Source: Engelhardtia mirabilis (GTDB lineage: Bacteria > Planctomycetota > UBA1135 > GCA-002686595). From it: 64,000 nucleotides of DNA. Where the stretch lies: contig NZ_CP036287.1 of the NCBI RefSeq assembly GCF_007748095.1, positions 1,922,001 through 1,986,000 of the forward strand, written 5' to 3'. The notes below the pieces were generated by a model, which saw only the letters and a list, made by a program, of their open reading frames with translations, ran no database searches and was not told where the DNA came from. Position numbers and translations under genes: made by a program. Position 1 is the first letter of the stretch; each line of letters starts with the position of its first letter. Shown one piece after another: positions 26,816 through 36,223 of this stretch.

Positions 26816-29200
26816 TCAGGGCAGGCGCAGGTCGACCCGCCGCGGCGGGTAGCACTGGCGGTCGTCGCAGACTTGGTAGGAGACGGAGAGGCGCACTTGT
26901 TCGGGGTCGCCGAGGTCGCCGCGCAGGGCCAGGGGGATCTCGATGCGGCCTTCGAGCACCAGCAGGATGACGTCGTCGAGGGGGCCGGTGAAGGGCTCGC
27001 CGTCGGGGAGCGTGGCCTCGAGCTCGACGTCCGGCGCGCCACTCAGCTCGAGCTCGAGCCCCGCGAGGCCGATGGCCCCGGGGTCGGGCGCGTTGATGTG
27101 GAAGCCCTCGGTGATCTCGAGCGTCAGGGTCAGCTGCGAGTGGTCCGCGGCCGTCCGCTCGAGGTAGAAGGCCACTTGGCTGTCCCGCGCGGCGGGTAGG
27201 GACGGCGGGGCCGGCATGCGCTCGGGTGCGAACTGCAACAGGCGCCGGATGGCGATCACCGCGCGGGGCATGGACGGGGGATTCGACGCCAAGGTCGTGG
27301 AGAGGAAGCGGATCGCCGCGGTGGCGTCCTCGAGGAAGCGCTCCTGCTCGGTGCGCCGGGCGAGCTCGACTGCGGCCAAGAGCAGCTCCGAGTTGGCGGC
27401 TGGCGTCGCCCCGTCGCCGACGGTCTTGGCGCGGATCGGCAAGAGGTCGTGGCCGCCCGGAGCTGAATCGAACCAGCCGCCGCCAATCTCGTCCCAGTAG
27501 AGCGTGCGGGCCTCGTCGTAAACCTCCACCGCGCGCTCGAGCCAGGCCTCGTCGCCCGTAGCCGAGTGCAGAGCCAGTAAGCCGCGCAGCAGGAAGGCGT
27601 GGTCCTCGGACACCGCCAGGGGACCCAGTCGCCCCGCGCGCCAGCTTCGATGCAGGCGGCCGTCCCCGTCGCGCAGGCTCGTGTCGACCAGCTTCAGGGC
27701 CTGCGCGGCGCTCGCGATCGCGTCGCTGTCTCGAAGGCTCGCGCCGGCCGAGGCCGCGCCGGCGGCCATCAGTCCGCTCCAGCCGGCGAGGGTCTTGTCG
27801 TCGGTGGCCGGTTGGTCGCGGAGCCGACGCACCGCCAGCAAGCGTCCCATGGCCGCGGCGAAGCCCGCGTCCTTCCACAGCGGTGTCTCGCCCGCGTCGG
27901 GCGGTACGGCGAGGCGCAGCACCGACAGACCCCGCTCTGCGGGGTGGTGGGGGTCCACGAAGTTGCCGCCTTCGGTCAGGCCGAGGTCGGAGATCACCGC
28001 GACCACGACCTGCGGGTCGAAACCGTCGAGGGCCGCGCGCATCTGCTCCTGGGACCACAGGAAGCTCTGCCCCTCCCGTGCGTTGACCTCGGCGTCCTGG
28101 GCCGAGAGGTAGCGACCGTTCTCGCCGGTCAGTTCGACGGCGACGTAGGTCAGCACGCCCTGCGCGACCCCCGCGAACCACGGCCGCTCGAACGACTCGG
28201 CCCCGGTGGCATAGAGCGGCGCGAGCTGCCCTTGGGTGTAGAGCATCTTCTCGAAGTGCGGCACGGTCCACGTCGCGTCGGTCGAGTAGCGGTGGAAGCC
28301 GCCGCCGAGCTGGTCGTGGATGCCACCCATGGCCATGGCTTCGAGCGTCCGCTCCAGGGCGCGCGCGGCGTCCTCGCGTTCCCCCGCGACCTCCGCCAGC
28401 AGCTCGAGTTCCGGCTCGGACGGGAACTTGGGCGCCGTGCCGAAGCCGCCGTTGATCGAGTCGTAGCGGGCCAAAACGCGATTCACCGCCAGGTCGACGA
28501 TGGACCCGTCGAGGGGCGCCGGAGGCCGCGGCTTCGACAGCACCTCGCGCACCGCGTTCCCCAGCCGCCGCGCGTCCTCGAGCAGCGGCACGCGCGCGGC
28601 CTCGCCCTCCGCCCAGCGTTTGCCGAGCACGGTCACGATCGTTTCCATCCCGGGCTGCGCCTCGCTCCCGCGCGGCGGGAAGTAGGTGCCCCCGAAGAAC
28701 ACGTCCAGGCTCTCGGGATCCAGGAACAGGCTCAGGGGCCAGCCGCCGCTGCCGGTGCGCAGTTGCACCGCGGTCATGTAGACGTCGTCGACCGTGGGCA
28801 ACTCCTCGCGGTCGACCTTGATCGGTACGAAGTATTCGTTGATCAGCGCGGCGAGCTCCTCGTCCTCGAAGGTCTCGCGCTCCATCACGTGGCACCAGTA
28901 GCAGGTCGAGTAGCCGATCGAGAGGAAGATCGGCTTGTCCTGCGCGCGCGCCAGCTCGATCGCCGCCGCGCCCCAGGGGTGCCAATCCACCGGGTTGTGG
29001 GCGTGCTGCAGCAGGTAGGGGCTCGACTCCCCGGCCAGGGCGTTGGTGTGCCGGGGGCCCTGGTCGGTCTGGGGAGCGGTCGCCTCACCCGCCGTCGTCT
29101 CCTGGGTCGCGGCGGCCCCGCAGGCGACGGGCGCGAGCACCAGGCCGATCCCGGTGGCGAGTCGGGCGAGGAGCGTCGCGTGCTGGCCAGGTCGTCCCAT
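26816..29200 (-). CDS. YyaL-type thioredoxin-domain protein fused to a DsbD N-terminal-like domain
   Basis: 794 residues. After a hydrophobic signal-like start (LATGIGLVLAPVAC), residues 52-220 form the DUF255/thioredoxin domain with NALAGESSPYLLQHAHNPVDW and the redox motif C100-Y-W-C103 (STCYWCHVME). Residues about 240-660 form the (alpha/alpha)6-barrel typical of YyaL/spermatogenesis-associated protein 20, with GGIHDQLGGGFHRYS and HFEKMLY. Residues about 675-794 match the immunoglobulin-like DsbD N-terminal domain (GFHINAPDP; paired cysteines in YQVCDDRQCYPPR). The fusion suggests that the protein is exported and exchanges thiols. Directly upstream of pyrC. Confidence 0.88.
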   Translation of the reverse strand: MGRPGQHATLLARLATGIGLVLAPVACGAAATQETTAGEATAPQTDQGPRHTNALAGESSPYLLQHAHNPVDWHPWGAAAIELARAQDKPIFLSIGYSTCYWCHVMERETFEDEELAALINEYFVPIKVDREELPTVDDVYMTAVQLRTGSGGWPLSLFLDPESLDVFFGGTYFPPRGSEAQPGMETIVTVLGKRWAEGEAARVPLLEDARRLGNAVREVLSKPRPPAPLDGSIVDLAVNRVLARYDSINGGFGTAPKFPSEPELELLAEVAGEREDAARALERTLEAMAMGGIHDQLGGGFHRYSTDATWTVPHFEKMLYTQGQLAPLYATGAESFERPWFAGVAQGVLTYVAVELTGENGRYLSAQDAEVNAREGQSFLWSQEQMRAALDGFDPQVVVAVISDLGLTEGGNFVDPHHPAERGLSVLRLAVPPDAGETPLWKDAGFAAAMGRLLAVRRLRDQPATDDKTLAGWSGLMAAGAASAGASLRDSDAIASAAQALKLVDTSLRDGDGRLHRSWRAGRLGPLAVSEDHAFLLRGLLALHSATGDEAWLERAVEVYDEARTLYWDEIGGGWFDSAPGGHDLLPIRAKTVGDGATPAANSELLLAAVELARRTEQERFLEDATAAIRFLSTTLASNPPSMPRAVIAIRRLLQFAPERMPAPPSLPAARDSQVAFYLERTAADHSQLTLTLEITEGFHINAPDPGAIGLAGLELELSGAPDVELEATLPDGEPFTGPLDDVILLVLEGRIEIPLALRGDLGDPEQVRLSVSYQVCDDRQCYPPRRVDLRLP

Positions 29201-29328
29201 GGGCCAGAGCCTACAGGGGACGGGGGCCTGCCCGGCGGCGACCCGCGATGACTCTGATCCCCGCCCGAACGGGCGGCGGCCCCGGCCCGGGGGGATCCCG
29301 GGCCGGAGCCGCGCTGCTCGGACTCCGG

Positions 29329-31542
29329 TCAGAGGGTCGCCGAGAGGGGCGTGCTGACCGCCAGGACCTGGTTCAGGTCCGGCGCGAAGCCGTCGAAGAC
29401 CAGCGCGCCGAACTCCAGGGTCACCCCTGAGAGGGCCGCGTCGATGGGCACGGCCACAGGGATCGGCGAGGAAGCCCCCGCTCCGTTGAGTGTGCCTACC
29501 CAACCCGGGGTCTGCAGCAGCGCCACCGCGAGGGCGTCGATCGGCGCGGGCAGGGCGAAGCCGCCCGGCAGGCCGCCCGTGGCGCCGGGGCCCGCGGAAG
29601 CCCAAACGGCGTAGGCACCCAGGCCACCGTCGTAGGGCTCGACGACCTCGATCGATGTCGCGACGCCCTGGGCGATGGCCGGCGAACCGTCGGTCACCGC
29701 CAAGTGCGCCGTGGCCGTGTCCGAGCGCGAGGACCAGGCCACGGTCAGGGGCTCGGTCTGGCCGTCGAAGCGCTGCTTGGTCAGGCGCACGGTGTAGGTC
29801 CCGCTGTAGGGCGGCACGAAGCTGGTCAGCTCGAAGGGGTTGACCGCGCTGGCCGAGGCCGCGAACACGATCCCGCCGGGCCCGACCACGGTCAGGTCCA
29901 GGTCCATCTCGAGCAGGTCGGTGGACAGGGCGCTGTCGGGGTTCGAGAACCACAGGGCGATGACCCGCGTCTCGTCCCCCTGCTCCAGCTCCATCGGCAC
30001 GTCGAGCATGTCCGCGGTGAAGTCGCTCGCGTCCACGACGTCGTGCCACCACTGGCCGTCGCGCACCGCGGCCCAGGCCGCCGCCGCGTGGACGCCGCCG
30101 GCTCCGTCCTTGTCGGACAAGAGCGCCGCGCCGTCGACGTTGTGCCAGGCCGAGACCATCAACATGGCCTTGACCGTGGTCATCTCGGCCAACAGCTGGG
30201 GCTGACCGCTGGCGAGCAGCGTGGCGACCCCGGTGGTCAACGGACTGGCCGAGCTGGTCCCGCCGAAGCAGGAGGTGATGCCCGAGCTGCCGGTGGTCGT
30301 GGTCGCGACGCAGGTCCCGGGGCTGGCGACCTCGGGCTTCTCGTGGCCCTCGACCGGGTTCCAGTAGGACGACGACGAGGCCATGGCGTCGTCGCTCCAG
30401 TCGTCGTTGTCGTTGTCGGAGTAGGCTCCGGTGCAGATCGAGTTGTAGCCGTTGCCGGGCGTGGTCGCGTAGGGAGTCGACCCGCCGCCCTGGTTGCCGT
30501 TGGACTTGAACAGCATCACGCCCATGTCGCGGATGGTGGCGTCGAACCAACGGTCCAGGAACTCGATCGCGCCCTTCTGGAAGTTCCACCAGGAGCAGTT
30601 GCCGAAGTCGATCCCCATGGGAATCGCCTGCTCCCACAGTTGCGGCGCGGTCACGTCGCCGGTGCCGGAGGCCGACAACAACGACGGGAGGCCGGACGCC
30701 GCGGCGAAGTACGTCGGATGGTTGTTGGCGATGTTGCCGGCGACGCTGGTGGCGTGGGTTCCGGCGCCCCCGCCGTTCAGCAGCACGACCGCGGGCAGGT
30801 ACTGGTTCGAACCGTCCACGTGCGCCGTGTCGTTGACCATCACGCGCACCGGGCTCGCCACCGCGGTGAGGCCTTGGAACTTGGCCGTGGGTGTCCGCAG
30901 GGTGCCCTGGGCGTTGTTGCCCTCGTGCTCCCACTCGGGCATCGAGCGGTAGACCTCGTCGACCCGCGGATCGAGGGCCAGGGCGCGGATCGTCGTCGCG
31001 TCCGCGCGCAGGAAGACCACGGGGGTCGAGCGGGACTCGAAGAAGGGCTCGGCGCCGGCAGCGGCGGCGTCCGCGGCAAAGGCGGAGGTCAGGGGCGCGT
31101 AGGCGGCGGCCTTCTGTCCCAGGTTGTCGACCCGCGCGGATTGGATCGCGTCGGGGATCTGACTGGCCGGCAGGCCCGCGGTCACCTCGCGCAGGCGGCG
31201 TTCGAAGGACACGCTCGCGAGCGGGTCCCGCAGCCAGACGGCGACGTCGGTCAGCGCGCCTTCCGCGAGCTCGTCCAGGTGTGCCGCGAGGGACGCAGCC
31301 AGGTTGCCGCGGGAGCTGGCGGCAGCCTCGTGCTCGGCGGCGCGCAGGGCGTCGAGCCACGCTCCGGGGTGTTGCGTGCCGGCCTCGTCGATGGCGGTGC
31401 GCTGGACGACGCCGTCGGCGCCGACCGTGCGCACGTCGGTGACCTGGCGGTCGAGGTGGGGAAGCTCGAAGGTCCGCTGTTGGGTGGCGGCAGCCTGGAG
31501 CTGGGGGACCAATGCAAGGGCGAGGAACGCGGAGCAGCTCAT
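29329..31542 (-). CDS. Secreted S8 (subtilisin-like) serine protease
   Basis: 737 residues with a signal peptide (residues 1-18), a propeptide-like region to about 220, and an S8 catalytic domain. The triad is seen as D238 in NDTAHVDG, H263 in GTHATSVAGNIANN and S430 in CFGGTSSASPLTTG; N349/350 in SNGNQGG supplies the oxyanion hole. After the protease domain come a beta-rich region (about 530-650) and a C-terminal domain ending in LNQVLAVSTPLSATL that resembles sorting or lineage-specific tails of other secreted proteins in this window. Extracellular or periplasmic proteolysis is likely. The catalytic spacing is normal. Confidence 0.88.
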   Translation of the reverse strand: MSCSAFLALALVPQLQAAATQQRTFELPHLDRQVTDVRTVGADGVVQRTAIDEAGTQHPGAWLDALRAAEHEAAASSRGNLAASLAAHLDELAEGALTDVAVWLRDPLASVSFERRLREVTAGLPASQIPDAIQSARVDNLGQKAAAYAPLTSAFAADAAAAGAEPFFESRSTPVVFLRADATTIRALALDPRVDEVYRSMPEWEHEGNNAQGTLRTPTAKFQGLTAVASPVRVMVNDTAHVDGSNQYLPAVVLLNGGGAGTHATSVAGNIANNHPTYFAAASGLPSLLSASGTGDVTAPQLWEQAIPMGIDFGNCSWWNFQKGAIEFLDRWFDATIRDMGVMLFKSNGNQGGGSTPYATTPGNGYNSICTGAYSDNDNDDWSDDAMASSSSYWNPVEGHEKPEVASPGTCVATTTTGSSGITSCFGGTSSASPLTTGVATLLASGQPQLLAEMTTVKAMLMVSAWHNVDGAALLSDKDGAGGVHAAAAWAAVRDGQWWHDVVDASDFTADMLDVPMELEQGDETRVIALWFSNPDSALSTDLLEMDLDLTVVGPGGIVFAASASAVNPFELTSFVPPYSGTYTVRLTKQRFDGQTEPLTVAWSSRSDTATAHLAVTDGSPAIAQGVATSIEVVEPYDGGLGAYAVWASAGPGATGGLPGGFALPAPIDALAVALLQTPGWVGTLNGAGASSPIPVAVPIDAALSGVTLEFGALVFDGFAPDLNQVLAVSTPLSATL

Positions 31543-31665
31543 GGAGATCTCGGTGGTTGGGCGGGGACGGGGGCGCTCAACCATAGCGCGAGTCGACCGC
31601 AGCGTGGCGGCCGGACGGGCACGGGCGCACTCCGCCGCCGCGGGGCGTCTCACCCGCGGCGCGGC

Positions 31666-32454
31666 TCAGCGCACGTCGCGCCAGGCGTAGGCCCAACCGC
31701 GCTCGACCCGTCCGTCGATGCGCGCGACGATCTCCCAGCGGATGCGATCGCCGAAGCTCTCGAGCAGGCCCGGACGCGGCGTCCAACTCGGTCCCTCGAG
31801 CTGCGGGCTCGTCAGGCGTCGACCGTCGTCGGCCAGCACGATCACGGTTGCCGTGTAGCCGTCCAGGTCGGTGCCGATCCACTCGAAGTGATCGAAGGCA
31901 CCGACGGAGCCGACCGGATACAGGGCGTGGACCTTGCCGCCCCTCACGTCATCCTCGCCGCCGCCGGTCTCTTCCTCCAACAGCGGGTCGGACCAGAAGA
32001 AGATCGCGATCAACGCGGCGAACAGAACCACGTGCACCAGGTGGCGCAGGCGACGGAAGCGGTCGACCAGGGACCCCGACCCGTGCCGCCGCGAGCGGTG
32101 GTGGGGCAGGACCGGTTCGAGCAGCTCGAGTACGTCGAGGTCCTCGACCAGTGCCTCCGGGTCCGCGGCCGGCAGCCCCGGCTCGACCGTGCGGCGCGTG
32201 AGCTCGAGGGCCCAGGTCTCGAGCGGCCGGTCGCCGGTGAAGTTGGGGAGGCTGCGCCCGACCTCCGCCAGGGCCGCGCGGACCCTCGCCAGCAGATCCC
32301 CGCCGTCCCCGCCGGTCAGGCGGGCGACCTCCAGCGGGACCACCCGCAGGTTCTCGGCCAGGACCACGCGCGCGCCCTCGTCGCCGTCCAGCGCGGCGCG
32401 CACCATTCGCAGCTCCGCCGCGTCGGGCGGGTCGTCGTCGTCACTCGCGCTCAC
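31666..32454 (-). CDS. Single-pass membrane protein with sigma-like N-terminal region
   Basis: 262 residues starting at a GTG. The N-terminal 120 residues (AELRMVRAALDGDEGARVVL, later LPNFTGDRPLETWALELTRR) look like a degenerate ECF sigma region 2, but no region 4 follows. A charged stretch leads to one membrane helix (about residues 136-156, VHVVLFAALIAIFFW) and a roughly 100-residue beta-rich extracytoplasmic domain. This is a speculative reading: it could be a membrane-bound regulator. I cannot name the family. It lies upstream of the protease gene on the same strand. Confidence 0.55.
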   Translation of the reverse strand: MSASDDDDPPDAAELRMVRAALDGDEGARVVLAENLRVVPLEVARLTGGDGGDLLARVRAALAEVGRSLPNFTGDRPLETWALELTRRTVEPGLPAADPEALVEDLDVLELLEPVLPHHRSRRHGSGSLVDRFRRLRHLVHVVLFAALIAIFFWSDPLLEEETGGGEDDVRGGKVHALYPVGSVGAFDHFEWIGTDLDGYTATVIVLADDGRRLTSPQLEGPSWTPRPGLLESFGDRIRWEIVARIDGRVERGWAYAWRDVR

Positions 32455-32519
32455 GGGAGGCCGAGTGTAGCCTGCTCGCCCTCCACATCCGCCACAGTCC
32501 CCCCGAGCAGCGACTCCCC

Positions 32520-34199
32520 ATGAAGCGTCTCGTCGAATGCGTCCCGAACTTCTCCGAAGGCCGCGACATGGCCGTGATCGATCGGATCACGGCTCGGATC
32601 GCCGCCGTGGACGGGGTCGAGCTGCTCGACGTGGACCCGGGCGCCGCCACCAACCGCACCGTGGTCACCTTCGTCGGTGAGCCGGAGGCCGTGATCGAGG
32701 CGGCGGTCGAGGCCGGGCGCGCAGCCGCGGAGCTGATCGACATGCGCGGCCACTCGGGCGAGCACCCGCGCTTCGGCGCCATGGACGTCTGCCCCCTGGT
32801 CCCCGTCGCCGGGCTGACCATGGAGGAGACGGTGCCCTACGCCCACGAGCTGGCGCGGCGTTTGGGCGAGGAGGTCGGACTGTCGATCTACTGCTACGAG
32901 AACGCCGCCAAGCGCCCCGACCGCAGGAACCTGGCCACGGTCCGCGCCGGGGAGTACGAGGGCCTGCCCGATCGCATGGCCTCCGGCGACCACACCCCCG
33001 ATTACGGTCCGAAGACATTCCAGCCGCGGACCGGCGCCACGGCCGTGGGCGCGCGGGAGTTCCTGGTGGCCTACAACGTCAACCTGAACACGACCTCGGT
33101 GCGCCGCGCCAACGAGATCGCCAGCCGCGTGCGCGAGCAGGGTTACTACGAGCGCGAGGGGGACGAGCCCTGGGGCGAGATCGTCAAGGACGCCCAGGGC
33201 AAGGCCGTGCGCACGCCGGGCCGCCTGAAGCACGTCAAGGGCATCGGTTGGTTCATCGAGGAGTACGGCATCGCCCAGATCTCCATGAACCTCACCAACA
33301 TCACGGCGACGCCGGTGCACGAGGCCTTCGATGCCGTGGTCGAGGAGGCTGCCTCGCGCGGGGTGCGCGTGACCGGTTCCGAGCTGGTGGGGCTGATTCC
33401 CCTCTCGGCCATGCGCGCGGCAGGGCGCCACTACCTGCTCAAACAGCGCCGCTCGACGGGTGTCTCGGACGCCGAGCTGATCAAGATCGCGATCAAGTCC
33501 ATGGGGCTCGACGAGCTGGGCCCCTTCGATCCGGCCAAGCGCATCATCGAGTACGCCATCCGGCCCGCGGGCAAGCGCCTGGTCGACCTGACCCTGCGCC
33601 AGTTCGTGGAGGAGACCGCGTCGGAGTCGGTGGCGCCGGGCGGCGGGTCGGTCGCCGCGGCCCTGGGAGCCATGGGCGCTGCTCTCGGCACCATGGTCGC
33701 CAACCTGACCAGCCACAAGCGCAGCTTCGAGGAGCGTTGGGAGACCTACTCCGAGTGGGCCGAGCGCGGCAAGCGCTGCCACGACGAGATGCTCGAGCTG
33801 ATCGATCGCGACACGGACTCCTTCAACGCGATCATGGCCGCCGGCCGCCTGCCGAAGGGCACGGCGGAGGAAGAGCGGATTCGCGCCGAGGCCATGGAAG
33901 AGGCCACCCTGGGCGCGATCGCGGTGCCCTTCCGCACGATCGAGGTGGCGGTGGAGGCGCTCGAGGTCTGCAAGGCCATGGCGGAGCTGGGCAACCCCGC
34001 GTCCGCGTCCGACGCCGGCGTCGGCGCCCTGTGCGCGCGGGCAGCGGCCCGCGGCGCGCACCTGAACGTGCGGATCAACGTGCCGTCCCTCGCGGACCCC
34101 GCCAAGGGCGAGGACTTCGTGCGTCGCGGCGCCGAACTGGTCGCGCGCACCGAGGAGCTGGAGCGCGAGACCCTGGCCCTGGTCGAGGCGAACCTGTGA
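32520..34199 (+). CDS. ftcD: Glutamate formimidoyltransferase / formimidotetrahydrofolate cyclodeaminase
   Basis: Bifunctional enzyme of histidine degradation and folate one-carbon metabolism, 559 residues. Residues 1-320 are the formimidoyltransferase: LVECVPNFSEGRD, the GHSGEHPRFGAMDVCP stretch and EFLVAYNVNLNT. Residues about 355-559 are the cyclodeaminase: TLRQFVEETASESVAPGGGSVAAALGAMGAALG. The same fusion is known in animals and some bacteria, where the polyglutamylated product is channelled between sites. No hut genes are adjacent, so the role in the pathway is inferred from family only. A small membrane-protein gene follows after 10 bases. Confidence 0.95.
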   Translation: MKRLVECVPNFSEGRDMAVIDRITARIAAVDGVELLDVDPGAATNRTVVTFVGEPEAVIEAAVEAGRAAAELIDMRGHSGEHPRFGAMDVCPLVPVAGLTMEETVPYAHELARRLGEEVGLSIYCYENAAKRPDRRNLATVRAGEYEGLPDRMASGDHTPDYGPKTFQPRTGATAVGAREFLVAYNVNLNTTSVRRANEIASRVREQGYYEREGDEPWGEIVKDAQGKAVRTPGRLKHVKGIGWFIEEYGIAQISMNLTNITATPVHEAFDAVVEEAASRGVRVTGSELVGLIPLSAMRAAGRHYLLKQRRSTGVSDAELIKIAIKSMGLDELGPFDPAKRIIEYAIRPAGKRLVDLTLRQFVEETASESVAPGGGSVAAALGAMGAALGTMVANLTSHKRSFEERWETYSEWAERGKRCHDEMLELIDRDTDSFNAIMAAGRLPKGTAEEERIRAEAMEEATLGAIAVPFRTIEVAVEALEVCKAMAELGNPASASDAGVGALCARAAARGAHLNVRINVPSLADPAKGEDFVRRGAELVARTEELERETLALVEANL

Positions 34200-34209
34200 T
34201 GGAGCGGCG

Positions 34210-34479
34210 GTGGTGAAGCAGCCCGAGCAGCCCGAGCGACCCGGCCTCGCGCGCGAGGTCGTGGACGGGGTGAAGCAAGAGCTCGCCGACGAAGCCCGCG
34301 CCTGGGCGGCCTGCGCCAAGTGGGGCGGCCTGGTCGGCGGCCTCGTCGGAGCCGTGGCGGCCTACTTCATGCTCGGCGGTCCGGGCGTCGGCATCGGGCT
34401 CTTGGTGGGCATCCCCCTCGGCGCGCTCCTGGGCTGGCTCGGCTACCTGGCCGTGAACTCCGACCTCTCGCCCTTCTGA
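34210..34479 (+). CDS. Small two-helix membrane protein (AtpZ/AtpI-like)
   Basis: 89 residues with a charged N-terminus and two glycine-rich helices (about 38-57 and 60-81, GGLVGGLVGAVAAYFMLGG). The pattern resembles AtpZ/AtpI-type accessory proteins, but no ATP synthase genes are near, so this is weak. A GTG at 34210 follows GGAG by 5 nt; the GTG at 34213 is equally possible. Likely co-transcribed with ftcD. Confidence 0.6.
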   Translation: MVKQPEQPERPGLAREVVDGVKQELADEARAWAACAKWGGLVGGLVGAVAAYFMLGGPGVGIGLLVGIPLGALLGWLGYLAVNSDLSPF

Positions 34480-34534
34480 TTGCAACCCGCGGCGCCCCCA
34501 GCGCGGTGCGCCCCAGCTCCACCCGACCCATTCC

Positions 34535-36220
34535 ATGTGCGGCATCTTCGCCCTGATCGGGCACCGTCTCCCGGCCGCCGAGGCCCGGGCCGTGGCCGTG
34601 CGCCAGGGCAGCCTCCTGCGCCACCGCGGTCCCGATTGGTCGGGCGCCTTCGCCGACGAGCGCTTCGCCCTGGCCCACGAGCGCCTGTCCATCGTCGACG
34701 TGCACGGCGGCGCCCAGCCCCTGCGCGGTGAGGACGGGCGGCTGCTGCTGGCGGTCAACGGCGAGATCTACAACCACACCGAGCTGCGCGCGGCCAACCC
34801 CTGGCCCTACGCCACGGGCTCGGACTGCGAGGTGATCCTGCCCCTGTTCCGGTCGAAGGGGCGCGAGCTGTGCCGTGACCTGCGGGGCATGTTCGCCTTC
34901 GTGGTCGTGGACACGGTCAGCGGCCACTGGATGATCGCGCGCGACCACGTGGGGATCATCCCGCTCTACGTGGGCCGCACGGCGACCGGCGGCCTGGCCG
35001 TGGCCTCGGAGATGAAGGCCCTGATGGAGGTCTGCACCCACGTCCAGGCCTTCCCGCCCGGCCACGTGCAGACCGACGCGGACGAGGCTCCGCAGCCTTG
35101 GTACGTGCCCGAGTGGCGCGACTTCGACGCCGTCGAGGCCGCGGCGGGCGACGCCAGGCCCGATCCGGCGGCCCTGCGAGAGGCCCTGTGCGAAGCGGTC
35201 CACAGCCACCTGATGGGGGACGTGCCCTACGGCGTGCTGCTGTCGGGCGGGCTCGATTCCTCGGTCGTCGCCGCCGTGGCCGCGCGCCAGGCCGCGACCC
35301 GCGTGGACACGGGCGACACCGAGCCGGCCTGGTGGCCGCGGGTCCACAGCTTCTGCATCGGCCTGGAGGGCTCGCCGGACCTGGCCGCCGCCGAGGGCAT
35401 CGCGAGGCACATCGGCACCGCCCACCACGGCTTCACCTTCACGGTCGAGGAGGGCCTCGACGCCCTGCGCGACGTGATCTGGCACATCGAGAGCTTCGAC
35501 GTGACCACGGTGCGCGCCTCGACGCCCATGTTCCTGATCGCGCGGCGCATCAAGTCCATGGGCGTCAAGATGGTGCTCTCGGGCGAGGGCGCGGACGAGA
35601 TCTTCGGCGGCTACCTCTACTTTCACAAGGCGCCCGACGCCCGCGCCTTCCACGAGGAGACCGTGCGCAAGGTCTTCGATCTGCACAAGTTCGACTGCTT
35701 GCGTGCCAACAAGTCCATGAGCGCCTTCGGCGTCGAGGCGCGCGTGCCCTTCCTCGACCGGCGCTTCCTCGACTACGCCATGGGCATCCCCGCGCGGCAC
35801 AAGATGGTGGGCGAGCGCAGGATCGAGAAGGAGCTCTTGCGCCGCGCCTTCGACGGTTGGCTGCCCGATTCGCTGCTGTGGCGCCAGAAGGAGCAGTTCT
35901 CCGACGGCGTGGGCTACTCCTGGATCGACAGCCTCAAGGCCCACGCCGCGCGGGTGGTCTCGGACCGCGACATGGCCGAGGTCGCCGAGCGCTTCCCCGT
36001 CTCGACCCCGAGCACGAAGGAGGGCTACTTCTACCGCACGATCTTCGACGAGCTGTTCAAGCTGCCCTCGGCCGCGGCGACGGTGCCGTCGGGACCGAGC
36101 ATCGCCTGTTCCACAGCGGCCGCGGTCGAGTGGGACGCCTCGTTCAAGCTGCGCGCCGACCCCAGCGGCCGCGCGGTGGCCGGGGTCCACGACGACGCGG
36201 TATCGGACGCGGCCGGCTGA
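34535..36220 (+). CDS. asnB: Asparagine synthase (glutamine-hydrolysing)
   Basis: Makes Asn from Asp, Gln and ATP. 561 residues. The N-terminal class II glutaminase domain begins with the catalytic Cys2 (MCGIFALIG), with RHRGPDWSG, LAVNGEIYNH and the Asp-Gly/RD motif. The synthetase domain (about 200-500) has the pyrophosphate loop LLSGGLDSSVVAA and LSGEGADEIFGGY, and FGVEARVPFLDRRFLDYAM. The C-terminus carries a short extra tail. The family also contains enzymes that amidate other carboxylates, but the whole length matches E. coli AsnB closely. Convergent with the AhpD-like selenoprotein gene, 3 bases away. Confidence 0.94.
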   Translation: MCGIFALIGHRLPAAEARAVAVRQGSLLRHRGPDWSGAFADERFALAHERLSIVDVHGGAQPLRGEDGRLLLAVNGEIYNHTELRAANPWPYATGSDCEVILPLFRSKGRELCRDLRGMFAFVVVDTVSGHWMIARDHVGIIPLYVGRTATGGLAVASEMKALMEVCTHVQAFPPGHVQTDADEAPQPWYVPEWRDFDAVEAAAGDARPDPAALREALCEAVHSHLMGDVPYGVLLSGGLDSSVVAAVAARQAATRVDTGDTEPAWWPRVHSFCIGLEGSPDLAAAEGIARHIGTAHHGFTFTVEEGLDALRDVIWHIESFDVTTVRASTPMFLIARRIKSMGVKMVLSGEGADEIFGGYLYFHKAPDARAFHEETVRKVFDLHKFDCLRANKSMSAFGVEARVPFLDRRFLDYAMGIPARHKMVGERRIEKELLRRAFDGWLPDSLLWRQKEQFSDGVGYSWIDSLKAHAARVVSDRDMAEVAERFPVSTPSTKEGYFYRTIFDELFKLPSAAATVPSGPSIACSTAAAVEWDASFKLRADPSGRAVAGVHDDAVSDAAG

Positions 36221-36223
36221 GTC

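Noticed and set aside
26816..31360. A single 1514-codon frame joining the YyaL fusion with the region of the S8 protease
   Set aside because: The part above 29200 is an out-of-phase shadow of the protease gene; the family N-terminus begins at the ATG at 29200.
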